A stretch of DNA of 64,000 bases from Flagellimonas lutimaris (GCF_003581615.1 NZ_QXFH01000071.1:62001-126000), one strand, 5' to 3'; shown: positions 8,706 through 18,452, counted from the first letter of the stretch. The notes: generated by a model not told the origin, from the letters alone. Program-made: numbers and translations.

Positions 8706-10089
8706 AGGACTTTTCGTTGTATTTATTGCAATGATGGGAATGGTCCAAGCACAGGAAACCGATGAGGCAATGGGCGTAAAAGATTCCACAAGCTCGACCA
8801 AAAAAGTAAAATTGGACGGTATTGCCGCAGTTGTAGGGGATTATGTGATCTTGGAGTCGGATATTGATAAAACCTTGATCGACCTTAAAAACCAAGGCGC
8901 ATCAACAGAAGATATTACCCGTTGTAGTCTCTTGGGTAAACTTATGGAAGATAGGCTTTATGCACACCAAGCTGTGCAGGATAGTTTGTTGGTCTCCGAT
9001 GATATGGTAAATGCCCAAAGTGATAGACAGATTCAGCAACTTACCCAACAAATTGGAAGTGTTGAAAAGATGTTGAGTTACTACAAAAAGGCAGATATGG
9101 AAAGTTTCCGTGAAGAGCTTTTTGAAATCAACAAATTGCGAATGCTCTCGGAAAAAATGCAGAGCAAGATTGTTGAAGAAATTGAGGTGACACCGGAAGA
9201 AGTGCGCCAGTTTTTCTACAAAATCCCGGAAGATGAAAGGCCTGTTTTTGGTGCTGAATTGGAAATAGCCCAAATCGTTAAGCTGCCTGAAGCTCCCGAA
9301 GAAGAAAAGCAGAAAGTAATCAATCAATTAAAGGAGATTAGGCAAGATGTGTTGGAGAACGATGCCAGCTTTAATGTAAAGGCAATTTTGTATTCTCAAG
9401 ATCCAGGTTCCAAATCCAAAGGTGGATTCTATAGCATGACAAAGGAGACTCCATTTGTAAAAGAATTTAAGGATGTTGCCTTCAGTCTTCAAGAGGGAGA
9501 GATTTCGGAGCCTTTTGAAACTTCATTTGGATATCATATCATCTACATTGAAAAGATAAGAGGTCAGGAATTAGACCTTCGGCACATACTTATGATTCCA
9601 AAGATTCCTCAAAGTGCGATTGATAAAGCAACCCATGAACTGGACACTATCCGTCAACAGGTTTTGGATGGAAAGTACACTTTTGCCGAGGCGGCTTTGA
9701 ATTTTTCAGATGAGAAAGAGACCAAGTTTGATGGTGGATTACTTCGTAACCCCATAAATTTTGATTCCCGTTTTGAACTTACTAAAATGGACCCAACCCT
9801 TTATAACCAAGTAAGGGATTTAAAGGATGGCGAAATATCTAGGCCTATTCGTGAAGATGACCAAAGAGGAGGTCCTCCCAAGTTTAAGATCATGAAGATT
9901 TCCAATCGTTATGACGAGCATGAGGCAGATTTCGCAAAAGATTACATGAAAATTCAGGAACTAGCGTTAAGGGAAAAGCAGTTCAAAGCTATAAAGGAAT
10001 GGATGGAAGAGCATATCGATGATACTTACATTCATGTAGATGCTGAAAGTCGAGATTGCGGTTTTGCTAACAATTGGGTAAAGGAATAA
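8689..10089 (+). CDS. SurA-like periplasmic peptidyl-prolyl isomerase
   Basis: A 466-residue exported chaperone. The start at 8689 gives a proper signal peptide (MIKKIKGLFVVFIAMMGMVQAQ); the upstream in-frame codons would break it. A SurA N-terminal chaperone domain (LDGIAAVVGDYVILESDID) is followed by two parvulin domains: the first around ELEIAQIVK ... DPGSKSKGGFYSM ... FETSFGYHIIYIEK, the second from LDLRHILMIPKIP. Its role is folding of outer-membrane proteins. It is co-transcribed with the preceding lipoprotein and lies 4 nt from a MoxR ATPase gene. Confidence 0.9.
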   Translation: MIKKIKGLFVVFIAMMGMVQAQETDEAMGVKDSTSSTKKVKLDGIAAVVGDYVILESDIDKTLIDLKNQGASTEDITRCSLLGKLMEDRLYAHQAVQDSLLVSDDMVNAQSDRQIQQLTQQIGSVEKMLSYYKKADMESFREELFEINKLRMLSEKMQSKIVEEIEVTPEEVRQFFYKIPEDERPVFGAELEIAQIVKLPEAPEEEKQKVINQLKEIRQDVLENDASFNVKAILYSQDPGSKSKGGFYSMTKETPFVKEFKDVAFSLQEGEISEPFETSFGYHIIYIEKIRGQELDLRHILMIPKIPQSAIDKATHELDTIRQQVLDGKYTFAEAALNFSDEKETKFDGGLLRNPINFDSRFELTKMDPTLYNQVRDLKDGEISRPIREDDQRGGPPKFKIMKISNRYDEHEADFAKDYMKIQELALREKQFKAIKEWMEEHIDDTYIHVDAESRDCGFANNWVKE

Positions 10090-10093
10090 ATAT

Positions 10094-11047
10094 ATGTCGG
10101 ATGTAGATGCGGTAGAAAAGCTGGTAAAAAAACACCAAGACTTAAAAAAAGAGATTGCCAAGGTCATTGTAGGCCAAGAAGAGGTGATTGAACAAATACT
10201 GTTATCCATCTATACAGGAGGACATTCCCTCTTGATCGGGGTTCCTGGTTTGGCAAAGACCTTAATGGTCAATACCATTGCGCAAACATTGGGATTGGAC
10301 TTTAAAAGAATACAATTTACCCCGGATTTAATGCCCAGCGATATTTTAGGAAGCGAGGTATTGGACCAAAACCGAAACTTCAAATTTATAAAGGGACCCG
10401 TTTTCGGAAACATTATTCTTGCGGATGAGATCAATAGGACACCGCCCAAAACGCAAGCCGCTTTGCTGGAAGCCATGCAGGAAAGGGCTGTAACCATAGC
10501 TGGGAAACAATACAAGTTAAAGCGGCCCTACTTTGTTCTGGCCACCCAGAACCCAATAGAACAAGAAGGAACCTATCCATTACCGGAAGCACAGCTGGAC
10601 CGTTTTATGTTCGCCATAGAACTAAAATACCCTTCAATTGAAGAAGAAATACAAGTAGTAAAATCCACTACTACCGATGATGAGGTCCGGATAGATACAC
10701 TTTTCAATGCAGACGAGATTATAGAAGTACAGCATTTGGTTAGGCGAATTCCTGTACCGGATAATGTTGTGGATTATGCGGTAAGATTGGTAAACAGAAC
10801 ACGCCCAGATCAAGAAGGCGCTTCTGATTACGTAAAAAATTACATTGATTGGGGGGCTGGACCAAGAGCATCACAGAACTTGATATTAGCTGCCAAGGCA
10901 CATGCAGCCATCCATGGAAAATTCTCTCCGGACATCGAGGATGTTAAGGCAGTTTCCTTGGGAATTCTTCGACACAGGATACTAAAAAACTACAAAGCAG
11001 AAGCTGAAGGTATCACTGAGGAAAAAATTATCACGGAATTGTTGTAA
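10094..11047 (+). CDS. MoxR family AAA+ ATPase
   Basis: A 317-residue AAA+ ATPase with Walker A GVPGLAKT at 49-56, Walker B ADEINRTPPKTQAALLEAMQE, the FVLATQNPIEQEGTYPLPEAQLDRF sensor region and the C-terminal lid. MoxR ATPases act as chaperones that mature other proteins, usually alongside VWA-domain proteins. No VWA or DUF58 gene follows here, so it appears as the last gene of the isomerase operon, consistent with a proteostasis role. Confidence 0.92.
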   Translation: MSDVDAVEKLVKKHQDLKKEIAKVIVGQEEVIEQILLSIYTGGHSLLIGVPGLAKTLMVNTIAQTLGLDFKRIQFTPDLMPSDILGSEVLDQNRNFKFIKGPVFGNIILADEINRTPPKTQAALLEAMQERAVTIAGKQYKLKRPYFVLATQNPIEQEGTYPLPEAQLDRFMFAIELKYPSIEEEIQVVKSTTTDDEVRIDTLFNADEIIEVQHLVRRIPVPDNVVDYAVRLVNRTRPDQEGASDYVKNYIDWGAGPRASQNLILAAKAHAAIHGKFSPDIEDVKAVSLGILRHRILKNYKAEAEGITEEKIITELL

Positions 11048-11152
11048 AAAATAAGAAAGTCAACACTTATTTAGTGCGATTCTAATTCCAAATTACTACT
11101 CGATTTAGTAAATTTACCGAATTACGAAAATCTTAAAAAACTCAATTGTACA

Positions 11153-13420
11153 ATGGCATTTGATATAGACATGATTAAGGGTGTTTACGCTTCCATGGGG
11201 GAACGTGTAGAAAAAGCCCGTGAATTGGTAGGTAAGCCCCTGACTCTTTCCGAAAAGATTTTATACTCCCATCTTTGGGACGGTAAACCTGAAAAAGCCT
11301 TTGTAAGAGGTAAGGATTACGTTGATTTTGCCCCAGATAGAATTGCTTGTCAAGATGCAACGGCACAAATGGCCTTGCTTCAGTTTATGCAAGCTGGTAA
11401 AGATAAAGTAGCAGTGCCTACAACGGTTCACTGCGATCACTTGATTCAAGCTAAAGATGGTGCTGCCGCAGATTTAAAGCATGCCAACGAAACTAGTAAA
11501 GAGGTGTTTGATTTCTTGGGATCTGTATCTAACAAATATGGTATTGGGTTTTGGAAACCAGGTGCTGGTATTATTCACCAAGTAGTATTGGAAAATTATG
11601 CGTTTCCAGGAGGTATGATGATTGGAACCGATTCTCACACGGTTAATGCTGGTGGTTTGGGAATGGTCGCTATTGGTGTAGGAGGAGCAGATGCTGTGGA
11701 TGTAATGGCCGGAATGGCTTGGGAGCTTAAATTTCCTAAATTGATCGGTGTAAAATTGACAGGTAAACTTTCCGGTTGGACAGCCCCAAAGGATGTTATC
11801 TTGAAAGTAGCTGAAATTCTTACCGTAAAAGGTGGAACAGGCGCTATTGTAGAATATTTTGGCCCAGGTGCAACATCTATGTCTTGTACAGGTAAAGGAA
11901 CCATTTGTAACATGGGTGCTGAAATTGGAGCAACAACTTCAACTTTCGGTTACGACGAATCTATGGAGCGCTACCTAAGGGCTACGGATAGAGAAGATGT
12001 TGCCGATGAGGCAAACAAGGTTAAAGAACATTTGACTGCTGACCCAGAGGTGTACGCTAACCCAGAGCAATATTTTGATCAGGTTATCGAAATTAACCTT
12101 TCAGAATTGAAGCCTTTGTTAAATGGTCCATTTACCCCTGATTTAGCTACAGAAGTAGGAACAATGACGGATAAAGCCACCGAAAATGGTTGGCCTTTGG
12201 CTGTTGAGTGGGGATTGATAGGTTCTTGTACCAACTCTTCTTATGAAGATTTGTCGAGAGCGTCTTCCATTGCACAACAAGCTTTGGACAAAAAATTAAA
12301 AACAAAAGCTGAATTTGGTATCAACCCAGGTTCGGAACAAGTAAGATATACTACCGAGCGTGACGGTATCCTTGAGATATTTGAAAAATTGGATGCCAAG
12401 ATATTTACCAATGCCTGTGGACCGTGTATTGGTCAGTGGGGCCGTTATGAGGACCCAAAGAACGCTCCAAAGAACAGTATTGTGCATTCTTTCAACCGAA
12501 ACTTTGCAAAGCGTGCCGATGGTAACCCGAATACACATGCATTTGTGGCTTCACCAGAAATGACTGCAGCAATTGCGATTGCAGGTCGTTTGGATTTTAA
12601 CCCGTTGACAGATACGTTGATCAACGAAGATGGCGAAGAAGTAATGTTGGATGAACCAACAGGATGGGAATTGCCGCCAAAAGGTTTTGAAGTAAAGGAA
12701 AACGGATACGAAGATCCACTTGAAGACGGAAGTGGAGTAGAGGTTAAGGTAGCTTCAGACTCTGAGCGCCTGCAATTGTTGGAGCCTTTTGTTCCAATTA
12801 AGGCAAGTGACCTTCAAGGGATGAAATTGCTGATTAAAGCCTTTGGTAAGTGTACAACTGACCACATTTCCATGGCAGGGCCATGGTTGCGTTTTAGAGG
12901 TCATTTGGATAACATTGCCAACAATACTTTGATTGGAGCGGTAAATGCCTTCAACCAAAAAACCAACTTCGTAAAAAACCAGTTGACAGGAGAGTACGGA
13001 GGTGTTCCGGATACGCAACGTGAATACAAGAAAAAAGGAATCATGACTGTTGTTGTGGGAGACCACAACTACGGAGAAGGGTCATCAAGAGAACATGCAG
13101 CTATGCAACCAAGGCACTTGGGTGTTGCCGTTGTTATTGTAAAATCTTTTGCAAGAATTCACGAAACCAACTTGAAGAAACAAGGAATGTTGGCTTTGAC
13201 TTTTGCCAATGAGGATGATTACGATTTGATTCAGGAAGACGATACATTCAACATTGTTGATGCGGCAGAGTTTGCTCCGGACAAACCTTTGACACTTGAA
13301 GTGGTGCACGCCGATGGAAGTAAGGATACCATAATTACAAACCATTCGTACAATGATGCTCAAATCAAGTGGTTCAACGAAGGTTCGGCCTTGAACTTGA
13401 TTAAGAAACAGAATGCTTAA
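11153..13420 (+). CDS. acnA: Aconitate hydratase
   Basis: A 755-residue [4Fe-4S] enzyme that interconverts citrate and isocitrate in the TCA cycle. The cluster ligands are C359 ([10 protein letters not shown]) and C422/C425 ([11 protein letters not shown]); the C-terminal swivel domain has [15 protein letters not shown]. Length and sequence match the mitochondrial-type aconitase common in Bacteroidota rather than AcnB. It is a single-gene unit: 105 nt separate it from the MoxR gene and a clear terminator follows. Confidence 0.95.
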   Translation: MAFDIDMIKGVYASMGERVEKARELVGKPLTLSEKILYSHLWDGKPEKAFVRGKDYVDFAPDRIACQDATAQMALLQFMQAGKDKVAVPTTVHCDHLIQAKDGAAADLKHANETSKEVFDFLGSVSNKYGIGFWKPGAGIIHQVVLENYAFPGGMMIGTDSHTVNAGGLGMVAIGVGGADAVDVMAGMAWELKFPKLIGVKLTGKLSGWTAPKDVILKVAEILTVKGGTGAIVEYFGPGATSMSCTGKGTICNMGAEIGATTSTFGYDESMERYLRATDREDVADEANKVKEHLTADPEVYANPEQYFDQVIEINLSELKPLLNGPFTPDLATEVGTMTDKATENGWPLAVEWGLIGSCTNSSYEDLSRASSIAQQALDKKLKTKAEFGINPGSEQVRYTTERDGILEIFEKLDAKIFTNACGPCIGQWGRYEDPKNAPKNSIVHSFNRNFAKRADGNPNTHAFVASPEMTAAIAIAGRLDFNPLTDTLINEDGEEVMLDEPTGWELPPKGFEVKENGYEDPLEDGSGVEVKVASDSERLQLLEPFVPIKASDLQGMKLLIKAFGKCTTDHISMAGPWLRFRGHLDNIANNTLIGAVNAFNQKTNFVKNQLTGEYGGVPDTQREYKKKGIMTVVVGDHNYGEGSSREHAAMQPRHLGVAVVIVKSFARIHETNLKKQGMLALTFANEDDYDLIQEDDTFNIVDAAEFAPDKPLTLEVVHADGSKDTIITNHSYNDAQIKWFNEGSALNLIKKQNA

Positions 13421-13441
13421 TAGTATTTAAAATAATCTGTA

Positions 13442-13479
13442 AAAAACTCCTGATGTTGTTTAAGATGTCAGGAGTTTTT
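13442..13479 (+). terminator. Rho-independent terminator after aconitase gene
   Basis: Perfect 12-bp stem AAAAACTCCTGA/TCAGGAGTTTTT with a 14-nt loop, followed by a T-rich stretch, 22 nt after the aconitase stop codon. Confidence 0.9.
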
Positions 13480-13501
13480 AATTTTTGATAAATAATTTTC
13501 A

Positions 13502-14062
13502 ATGAAGATTAGTAAAAAGACCATTCTCAATGTAGTACTGATTCTTTTTATCCTGTCGTTTTTTGTGACTCCAATTGGTTACTACGGGAAAATTTGGTTG
13601 AACAGAGTGTTTGCATTTTCTCCTGGAATCATCGAAAAAACCGAGCAGAAAAAAATCAACGATTACGATTGGAAACTAAAGGATGAAGAATGGAACTTTT
13701 TCAACTTTGAAAAATCAAGGGGCAATGTAATCCTGATCAACCTTTGGGCCTCATGGCGATTGCCTTCAGAAGCCGAGCTTGCAAGTATTCAAGAGTTATA
13801 CGACAAATATAAAGGCAAGCTGGATTTCTATATCATCACTAATGAGGAGAGGGAGCCTGTTGAAGCCTTTATTGCAGAGCATGAGTTTACATTTCCCGTA
13901 ACGTATTTGATCATAGGTGATAAAATGCCTATTGATGCTAGCAAAGTACCTGCTTCTTATTTGATTGATAAATCGGGAAACATTGTGATTCATGAAGAAG
14001 GAATTTCTGATTGGAGCACAGGAAAAGTATATAAACTATTGGATGAATTGATTGCAGAATGA
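13502..14062 (+). CDS. TlpA-like thioredoxin-fold protein lacking CxxC
   Basis: A 186-residue protein with an N-terminal membrane anchor (TILNVVLILFILSFFVTPIGYY) and a TlpA/ResA-type thioredoxin domain. The active-site segment reads W-A-S-W-R86-L-P-S89: both redox cysteines are replaced (Arg and Ser), so it cannot do thiol-disulfide exchange. It overlaps a paralogue with an intact WCPPC by 4 nt (ATGA), and the two share the whole N-terminal layout. It probably acts as a non-catalytic partner of the second protein. The reading frame is intact, so it is not a pseudogene. Confidence 0.85.
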   Translation: MKISKKTILNVVLILFILSFFVTPIGYYGKIWLNRVFAFSPGIIEKTEQKKINDYDWKLKDEEWNFFNFEKSRGNVILINLWASWRLPSEAELASIQELYDKYKGKLDFYIITNEEREPVEAFIAEHEFTFPVTYLIIGDKMPIDASKVPASYLIDKSGNIVIHEEGISDWSTGKVYKLLDELIAE

Positions 14063-14625
14063 AAATTACGAAGGAACAGATCAGCAATGGAATATGGATT
14101 TTGGCCATTGTCCTTATATTATTTACCCCCTTGGGTTTTTACCCACGTGTATGGGTAAATAAAATCGTGGTGACTGTGCTAAGTCCTAGCACTATTGACA
14201 AGGACGAACAAACCACTTTGAAAGATTATAATTGGAACCTTGTTGATTTGGATGGTAAGCAAACTAATCTACAATCCAAAAAAGGTGAGGTAGTGGTAAT
14301 TAATGTTTGGGCAACTTGGTGTCCGCCTTGTGTGGCTGAACTACCTGGCTTTTTAGAACTGTATGAGGATTATGGTGATAAGGTGACCTTTGCTTTTGTG
14401 GCCAATGATGAAAAACAAAAAGTTGAGGCATTTCTAAAGAAAAAAGAATATAATTTACCCGTGTATTTTCAAGCTTCCACTACGCCACGAGAACTGGAGA
14501 GCAGCAGTATTCCAGTTACTTATATTCTTGATAAGCAAGGTAATATTGTGGTGGACAAAACTGGTGCTGCCAATTGGAATTCCGATAAAACCAGGTCTCT
14601 CTTGGACAAACTAATAGCGGAGTAG
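14059..14625 (+). CDS. TlpA/ResA-like membrane-anchored thioredoxin
   Basis: A 188-residue thiol-disulfide oxidoreductase with an N-terminal transmembrane anchor (GIWILAIVLILFTPLGFYPRVW) and a periplasmic thioredoxin domain carrying the active motif W87-C88-P-P-C91 and the later cis-Pro region SSIPVTYILDKQGNIV. It is a tandem paralogue of the preceding CxxC-less gene, with a 4-nt overlap. It ends 1 nt before the convergent crtZ gene. Its targets, such as cytochrome c apoproteins, are unknown. Confidence 0.88.
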   Translation: MKITKEQISNGIWILAIVLILFTPLGFYPRVWVNKIVVTVLSPSTIDKDEQTTLKDYNWNLVDLDGKQTNLQSKKGEVVVINVWATWCPPCVAELPGFLELYEDYGDKVTFAFVANDEKQKVEAFLKKKEYNLPVYFQASTTPRELESSSIPVTYILDKQGNIVVDKTGAANWNSDKTRSLLDKLIAE

Positions 14626-14626
14626 T

Positions 14627-15079
14627 TTATTTTTTTCTAAAATATTTAAAGGGAACCAAAAGCATCCCAAAACATTCCCCGTCTTCTTTCCCCAAGTGTT
14701 TATGGTGTATTTTGTGAGCTCTTCTTACCCCGCGGGCATACCAATTATTGGCATTTCTAAACATCTTAAAGCGTTGGTGGATAAAAATATCATGAACTGT
14801 AAAGTAGGCAATTCCATAAGCAAGTATGCCAAAACCTAAAGGCCATCCATACCAAAAAGTAGTATAACTGCCTAGGTAGAATAGCGTCATGCTCACTATA
14901 GCGTAAAAAATAAAGAATGCATCGTTTCGCTCAAACCACGAATCATGATCTTTTTTATGGTGGTCTTTGTGGAGACTCCATAAAAAACCATGCATTACAT
15001 ATTTATGGGTAAACCAAGCCATGAATTCCATAAAGCAAAAGGTTGCCAAAAATATCAATATCCAAAGTGCTACTTTCAT
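14627..15079 (-). CDS. crtZ: Beta-carotene hydroxylase CrtZ
   Basis: A 150-residue membrane di-iron hydroxylase that adds 3-hydroxyl groups to beta-carotene, giving zeaxanthin via cryptoxanthin. The histidine clusters of the fatty-acid-hydroxylase superfamily are present: H25-x4-H30, HKDHH at 37-41, the middle HDIFIHQRF, and the C-terminal RRAHKIHHKH. It is the last gene of the crt operon and overlaps crtB by 4 nt (ATGA). Confidence 0.92.
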   Translation of the reverse strand: MKVALWILIFLATFCFMEFMAWFTHKYVMHGFLWSLHKDHHKKDHDSWFERNDAFFIFYAIVSMTLFYLGSYTTFWYGWPLGFGILAYGIAYFTVHDIFIHQRFKMFRNANNWYARGVRRAHKIHHKHLGKEDGECFGMLLVPFKYFRKK

Positions 15080-15918
15080 TGTACCAATTGTAATTTATAA
15101 TTAACATAAGATTGTGCCAATAGTCCAAATTTTTGATAATTGGGCACACGAATCCGTGTGTTTTTAATTTCCAAGGGAGGAGTGCTCTGTAATTTTTGAA
15201 GCAACTTTTTATAATAACGATAAGCCGTATATACGCCAAACTTTGCCTGTTCCGGGAGATGGATAATACCAGAGTATCCAAGTGCAAAATCTGCCTTTAT
15301 TTCATCTACGATACGTTTTTTGGACAGTTCATCAAGTTCCATCAAATCGGTATTTGGAAAATAGGTCCTGTTCAAATCTTCGTAGTCAGCTTTTAAATCA
15401 CGAAGAAAATTTACTTTTTGAAAGGCGGAACCCAAAGCCATGGCTGATTCTTTCAGCTCTTCGTATTTCTCTTTGTCCCCTTTTACAAAAACACAAAGGC
15501 ACATCAACCCAACAACATCGGCAGAACCATAAATGTACTCACGGTATTCATCAAAGGTCTCGTACCTTTTTTTGGTAAGATCCATTCGCATACTCTTCAT
15601 AAAGGATTCCACCAAGTGATGGGGGATGTCGTATTTATGATATGTATGTTGAAAGGAATTTAAAATTGGATTCAGGCTAATTTTATCCTCGATAGCTTGT
15701 TCCATATCTTTTTCAAAAGCATCGAACAGTTTTCTTTTATTGTAGTCGTGGAACGTATCCACAATTTCATCTGCAAAACGTACAAATCCATAGATGTTGT
15801 AAATATCCAAACGGATGGAAGGAGCCAACATTTTGGTTGCCAACGAAAAAGAGGTACTGTAGGAACTGGTTACAATTTTACTACAGCTATAAGAAACGTT
15901 ATCAAAAATAGTTTTCAT
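15076..15918 (-). CDS. crtB: Phytoene synthase CrtB
   Basis: A 280-residue prenyl synthase that condenses two geranylgeranyl diphosphates into phytoene. Aspartate-rich motifs typical of trans-isoprenyl head-to-head synthases are present (FADEIVDTFHD; FLRDLKADYEDLNRTYFP), as is YGSADVVGLMCLCVF. The opening MKTIFDNVSYSCSKIVTSSYSTSF is typical of flavobacterial CrtB. It overlaps crtI (4 nt) and crtZ (4 nt). Confidence 0.93.
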   Translation of the reverse strand: MKTIFDNVSYSCSKIVTSSYSTSFSLATKMLAPSIRLDIYNIYGFVRFADEIVDTFHDYNKRKLFDAFEKDMEQAIEDKISLNPILNSFQHTYHKYDIPHHLVESFMKSMRMDLTKKRYETFDEYREYIYGSADVVGLMCLCVFVKGDKEKYEELKESAMALGSAFQKVNFLRDLKADYEDLNRTYFPNTDLMELDELSKKRIVDEIKADFALGYSGIIHLPEQAKFGVYTAYRYYKKLLQKLQSTPPLEIKNTRIRVPNYQKFGLLAQSYVNYKLQLVQ

Positions 15919-17375
15919 CTTTTTTCTTCTTTAATGATTAAATCAGCCACCAGTTTACCGGATATCAGGGATGGTGGGACCCCTGGTCCGGGAACGGTCA
16001 ACTGACCGGTAAAGAACAAGCTTTTTACTTTGCTACTTTTGAGATTAGGTCTTAAAAAAGCAGTTTGGCGCAATGTGTTTGCCAAACCATAGGCATTGCC
16101 TTTATAGGAATTGTACTGCTCAATAAAATCGTTAACACAGAAACTTTCCTTAAAAATTACTGAATTTTTTACAGTTTGCTTGGTTAAATTTTCAAATCGG
16201 TCCATCACAATATCAAAATATTGGTCTCGTAGTTGTGGTGTATCCTCCAACCCAGGAGCAATGGGTACCAAGAAAAACCCTGTTTCTTTTCCTATGGGAG
16301 CCATTGATGCATCTGTTACGGATGGGAAATTGGCATAGAACAATGGGTTACTGGGCCATTGCGGGTTGTCATAGATTTCTTGGGCGTGTTTTTCAAAATC
16401 GGTGTCAAAAAACAAATTATGGTGATTGATGTTTTTTAACTTTTTATCAAAACCGATATAAAACAATAATGAAGATGGGGCATAAGTTTTTTTGTCCCAA
16501 TACTCCTCGGAATATTGTCTATATTTTTTATCGAGCAAAGTCTCGGAGTGATGGTAATCTGCACCACTCACTACATAATCACCTAAATGATTTTTTCCTT
16601 GGCTCCGAATGCCTAAAACTTCTCCATCCGAAACTAAAATATGGGTTGCGGGACTATTGTTATGTATGGTAACGCCCAGTTCCTCGGCCACGCTTTTCAT
16701 AGCTTTTATAATTTCGTACATACCACCTTTTGGGTGCCAAGTACCCAAACCAAAGTCTGCAAAATTCATAAAACTGTAAAAGGATGGAGTGTTACTTGGT
16801 TTGGCTCCCAAAAAAAGTACGGGAAATTCTAATGTGCTAACTAATTTTGGATTTTTGAACCGTTTTCGTACTTGCTGACTAATGGTTTTAAAAAATTGGT
16901 CAACTTTTAAAACCGTCTCTTTGGTTACCAATTCCAACGGGGAAAGACCCGGACGAAGAACTACTTTATTTATAGCAATATCGTAGTTTTCCTGTGCCTG
17001 GCCTATAAACTGTTTCAAGTGTTCACTACTACCAGCCTCGATACGTTCAAACTCTTCACAAATACTCTCCATACAATCACCAATGGTAACAATATCGTCT
17101 TGGAAGAAAATTTTATATGCAGGATTCAATTTGTCCAAGTGATAGTAATCGGAAGTCTTTTTGCCAAAGTCACCAAAAAACTTTTCAAAAATATCGGGCA
17201 TCCAATACCAACTGGGGCCAATATCAAAAGTAAAGCCATCTTTAACCAACTGCCTTGCCCTTCCTCCGACGGTATCATTTTTTTCGAACATTTCTACCTC
17301 GTACCCAGCTTTAGCCAGATAACAGGAAGCGGAAAGCGATGAAAAACCAGAACCAATAACTATTACTTTTTTCAT
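15915..17375 (-). CDS. crtI: Phytoene desaturase CrtI
   Basis: A 486-residue FAD-dependent desaturase converting phytoene to lycopene. The N-terminal dinucleotide fold is GSGFSSLSASCYLAKAGYEVEMFEKNDTVGGRA, followed by the family hallmark GPSWYWMPD; the C-terminal FAD site is FFTGQLTVPGPGVPPSLISGKLVAD. It lies 6 nt after the CarH-like regulator gene and overlaps crtB. No lycopene cyclase (crtY) or GGPP synthase gene is in the window, so these must be elsewhere. Confidence 0.93.
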   Translation of the reverse strand: MKKVIVIGSGFSSLSASCYLAKAGYEVEMFEKNDTVGGRARQLVKDGFTFDIGPSWYWMPDIFEKFFGDFGKKTSDYYHLDKLNPAYKIFFQDDIVTIGDCMESICEEFERIEAGSSEHLKQFIGQAQENYDIAINKVVLRPGLSPLELVTKETVLKVDQFFKTISQQVRKRFKNPKLVSTLEFPVLFLGAKPSNTPSFYSFMNFADFGLGTWHPKGGMYEIIKAMKSVAEELGVTIHNNSPATHILVSDGEVLGIRSQGKNHLGDYVVSGADYHHSETLLDKKYRQYSEEYWDKKTYAPSSLLFYIGFDKKLKNINHHNLFFDTDFEKHAQEIYDNPQWPSNPLFYANFPSVTDASMAPIGKETGFFLVPIAPGLEDTPQLRDQYFDIVMDRFENLTKQTVKNSVIFKESFCVNDFIEQYNSYKGNAYGLANTLRQTAFLRPNLKSSKVKSLFFTGQLTVPGPGVPPSLISGKLVADLIIKEEKR

Positions 17376-17381
17376 TTGGGA

Positions 17382-18281
17382 TTAGAGCAATTCTATCAGT
17401 TGATTAATAGATTTAAATATTTTAATGGGTCCTTTAGGCTTATTTTCACCAATCTCTTGAATCTGGTGGCCGAGAACCCAAAGTTTAGAATCTGGAGACT
17501 TCTTCAATACCTCTCCAAACTTTTTAAAATAATCATCAATATCGTCCTTTGTCGGTGAAACGGTGAAATAGGAGACAAACCTTATATTATGGTAATATTT
17601 GAGCAAATCTTCTAGGCTATCAATAGGCATTGTCTGTCCTAAGTATATGGTTTTATATCCATGTAAGGCCAACTGATAATTAATATACAAAAGGCCTAAT
17701 TCATGTATTTCGTTCTCAGGGAGAAACAGCACGTAAACCTCGTCATTTTTTGTGGGGGCCTCAAACTGGAGTTTCTCTGTATGGATATATACTTTTTGTT
17801 TGATTAAATTAGATATAAAGTGCTCGTGGGCAGGACTTATGGTATTGGTTTGCCATAATAATCCAAGTTCGTTCAACAATGGAATAAAGACATCATTAAA
17901 AATCTGAGTGAACGACTTTTCTTCCATCAGTTCGTTATAGGTACTTAGGAAGAGCGATTGGTCAAAATTGAGCATCGCCAATTTAAAAGAATTTATGGCG
18001 TGGCTCTTTTCACTTTTTAGAGTAATAATTTCGTTGACCAGTAAAGGTATTTTTTCATCACCTAACTTGGCAATTTTGGAAATTTTATACCCATTCTTAT
18101 AAAGAAGGGTAACGTTCAATAACTTTTGTAGGCTTTCCAGATTGTAAGTGCGGATGTTGGTATCCGTTCGTTCGGGACTGAACAAATTGTATCTCTTTTC
18201 CCAAATTCGAATGGTATGGGCCTTGATTCCTGACAGGTTTTCCATGTCTCGAATACTAAAGGAAGTTTTTACGTTGTTCAT
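17382..18281 (-). CDS. MerR-type regulator with CarH-like B12-binding domain
   Basis: A 299-residue transcription factor and first gene of the crt operon. The MerR-type DNA-binding domain covers about residues 6-75 (FSIRDMENLSGIKAHTIRIWEKRYNL). The C-terminal part keeps the hallmarks of adenosylcobalamin photoreceptors: W143-x9-E153-H154 and the cobalamin-binding E191-x-H193-x2-G196 motif. From CarH/LitR biology I infer a dark repressor of carotenoid genes released by light. The residue after W143 is Gln144, whereas Thermus CarH has His132 there, the upper axial ligand of the light state. It probably represses its own promoter through the inverted repeat at 18289-18303. Confidence 0.85.
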   Translation of the reverse strand: MNNVKTSFSIRDMENLSGIKAHTIRIWEKRYNLFSPERTDTNIRTYNLESLQKLLNVTLLYKNGYKISKIAKLGDEKIPLLVNEIITLKSEKSHAINSFKLAMLNFDQSLFLSTYNELMEEKSFTQIFNDVFIPLLNELGLLWQTNTISPAHEHFISNLIKQKVYIHTEKLQFEAPTKNDEVYVLFLPENEIHELGLLYINYQLALHGYKTIYLGQTMPIDSLEDLLKYYHNIRFVSYFTVSPTKDDIDDYFKKFGEVLKKSPDSKLWVLGHQIQEIGENKPKGPIKIFKSINQLIELL

Positions 18282-18288
18282 CTTTTAA

Positions 18289-18310
18289 GTTTAAACGTTA
18301 AACAAATTTA
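18289..18310 (-). promoter_or_regulatory. Promoter and inverted repeat of the crt operon
   Basis: On the minus strand TAAATTTG (18310-18303) is a full match to TAnnTTTG. Directly after it lies the inverted repeat GTTTAA-ACG-TTAAAC (18289-18303), covering the expected transcription start, a place where a bound repressor would block initiation. The regulator gene starts at 18281. I see no good TTTG at -33. A similar half-site (ATTTAAA) lies at 18313-18319. Confidence 0.55.
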
Positions 18311-18422
18311 CGATTTAAAAGACGTCATCCTAGTTTTTTATCATAAAATTTAGATTCTTCCTTATAAATATCAGTGTTTTGGGAAAAGATTTAAGGATTT
18401 TTCAGGGAGTGTTTAAAACAAA

Positions 18423-18446
18423 AAAACCGCAATCTCTTGCGGTTTT
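18423..18446 (-). terminator. Terminator of the tRNA-Leu gene
   Basis: Perfect 10-bp stem AAAACCGCAA/TTGCGGTTTT with a 4-nt loop. On the minus strand a T run follows. It lies 6 nt beyond the tRNA 3' end. Confidence 0.85.
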
Positions 18447-18452
18447 CTTTCG

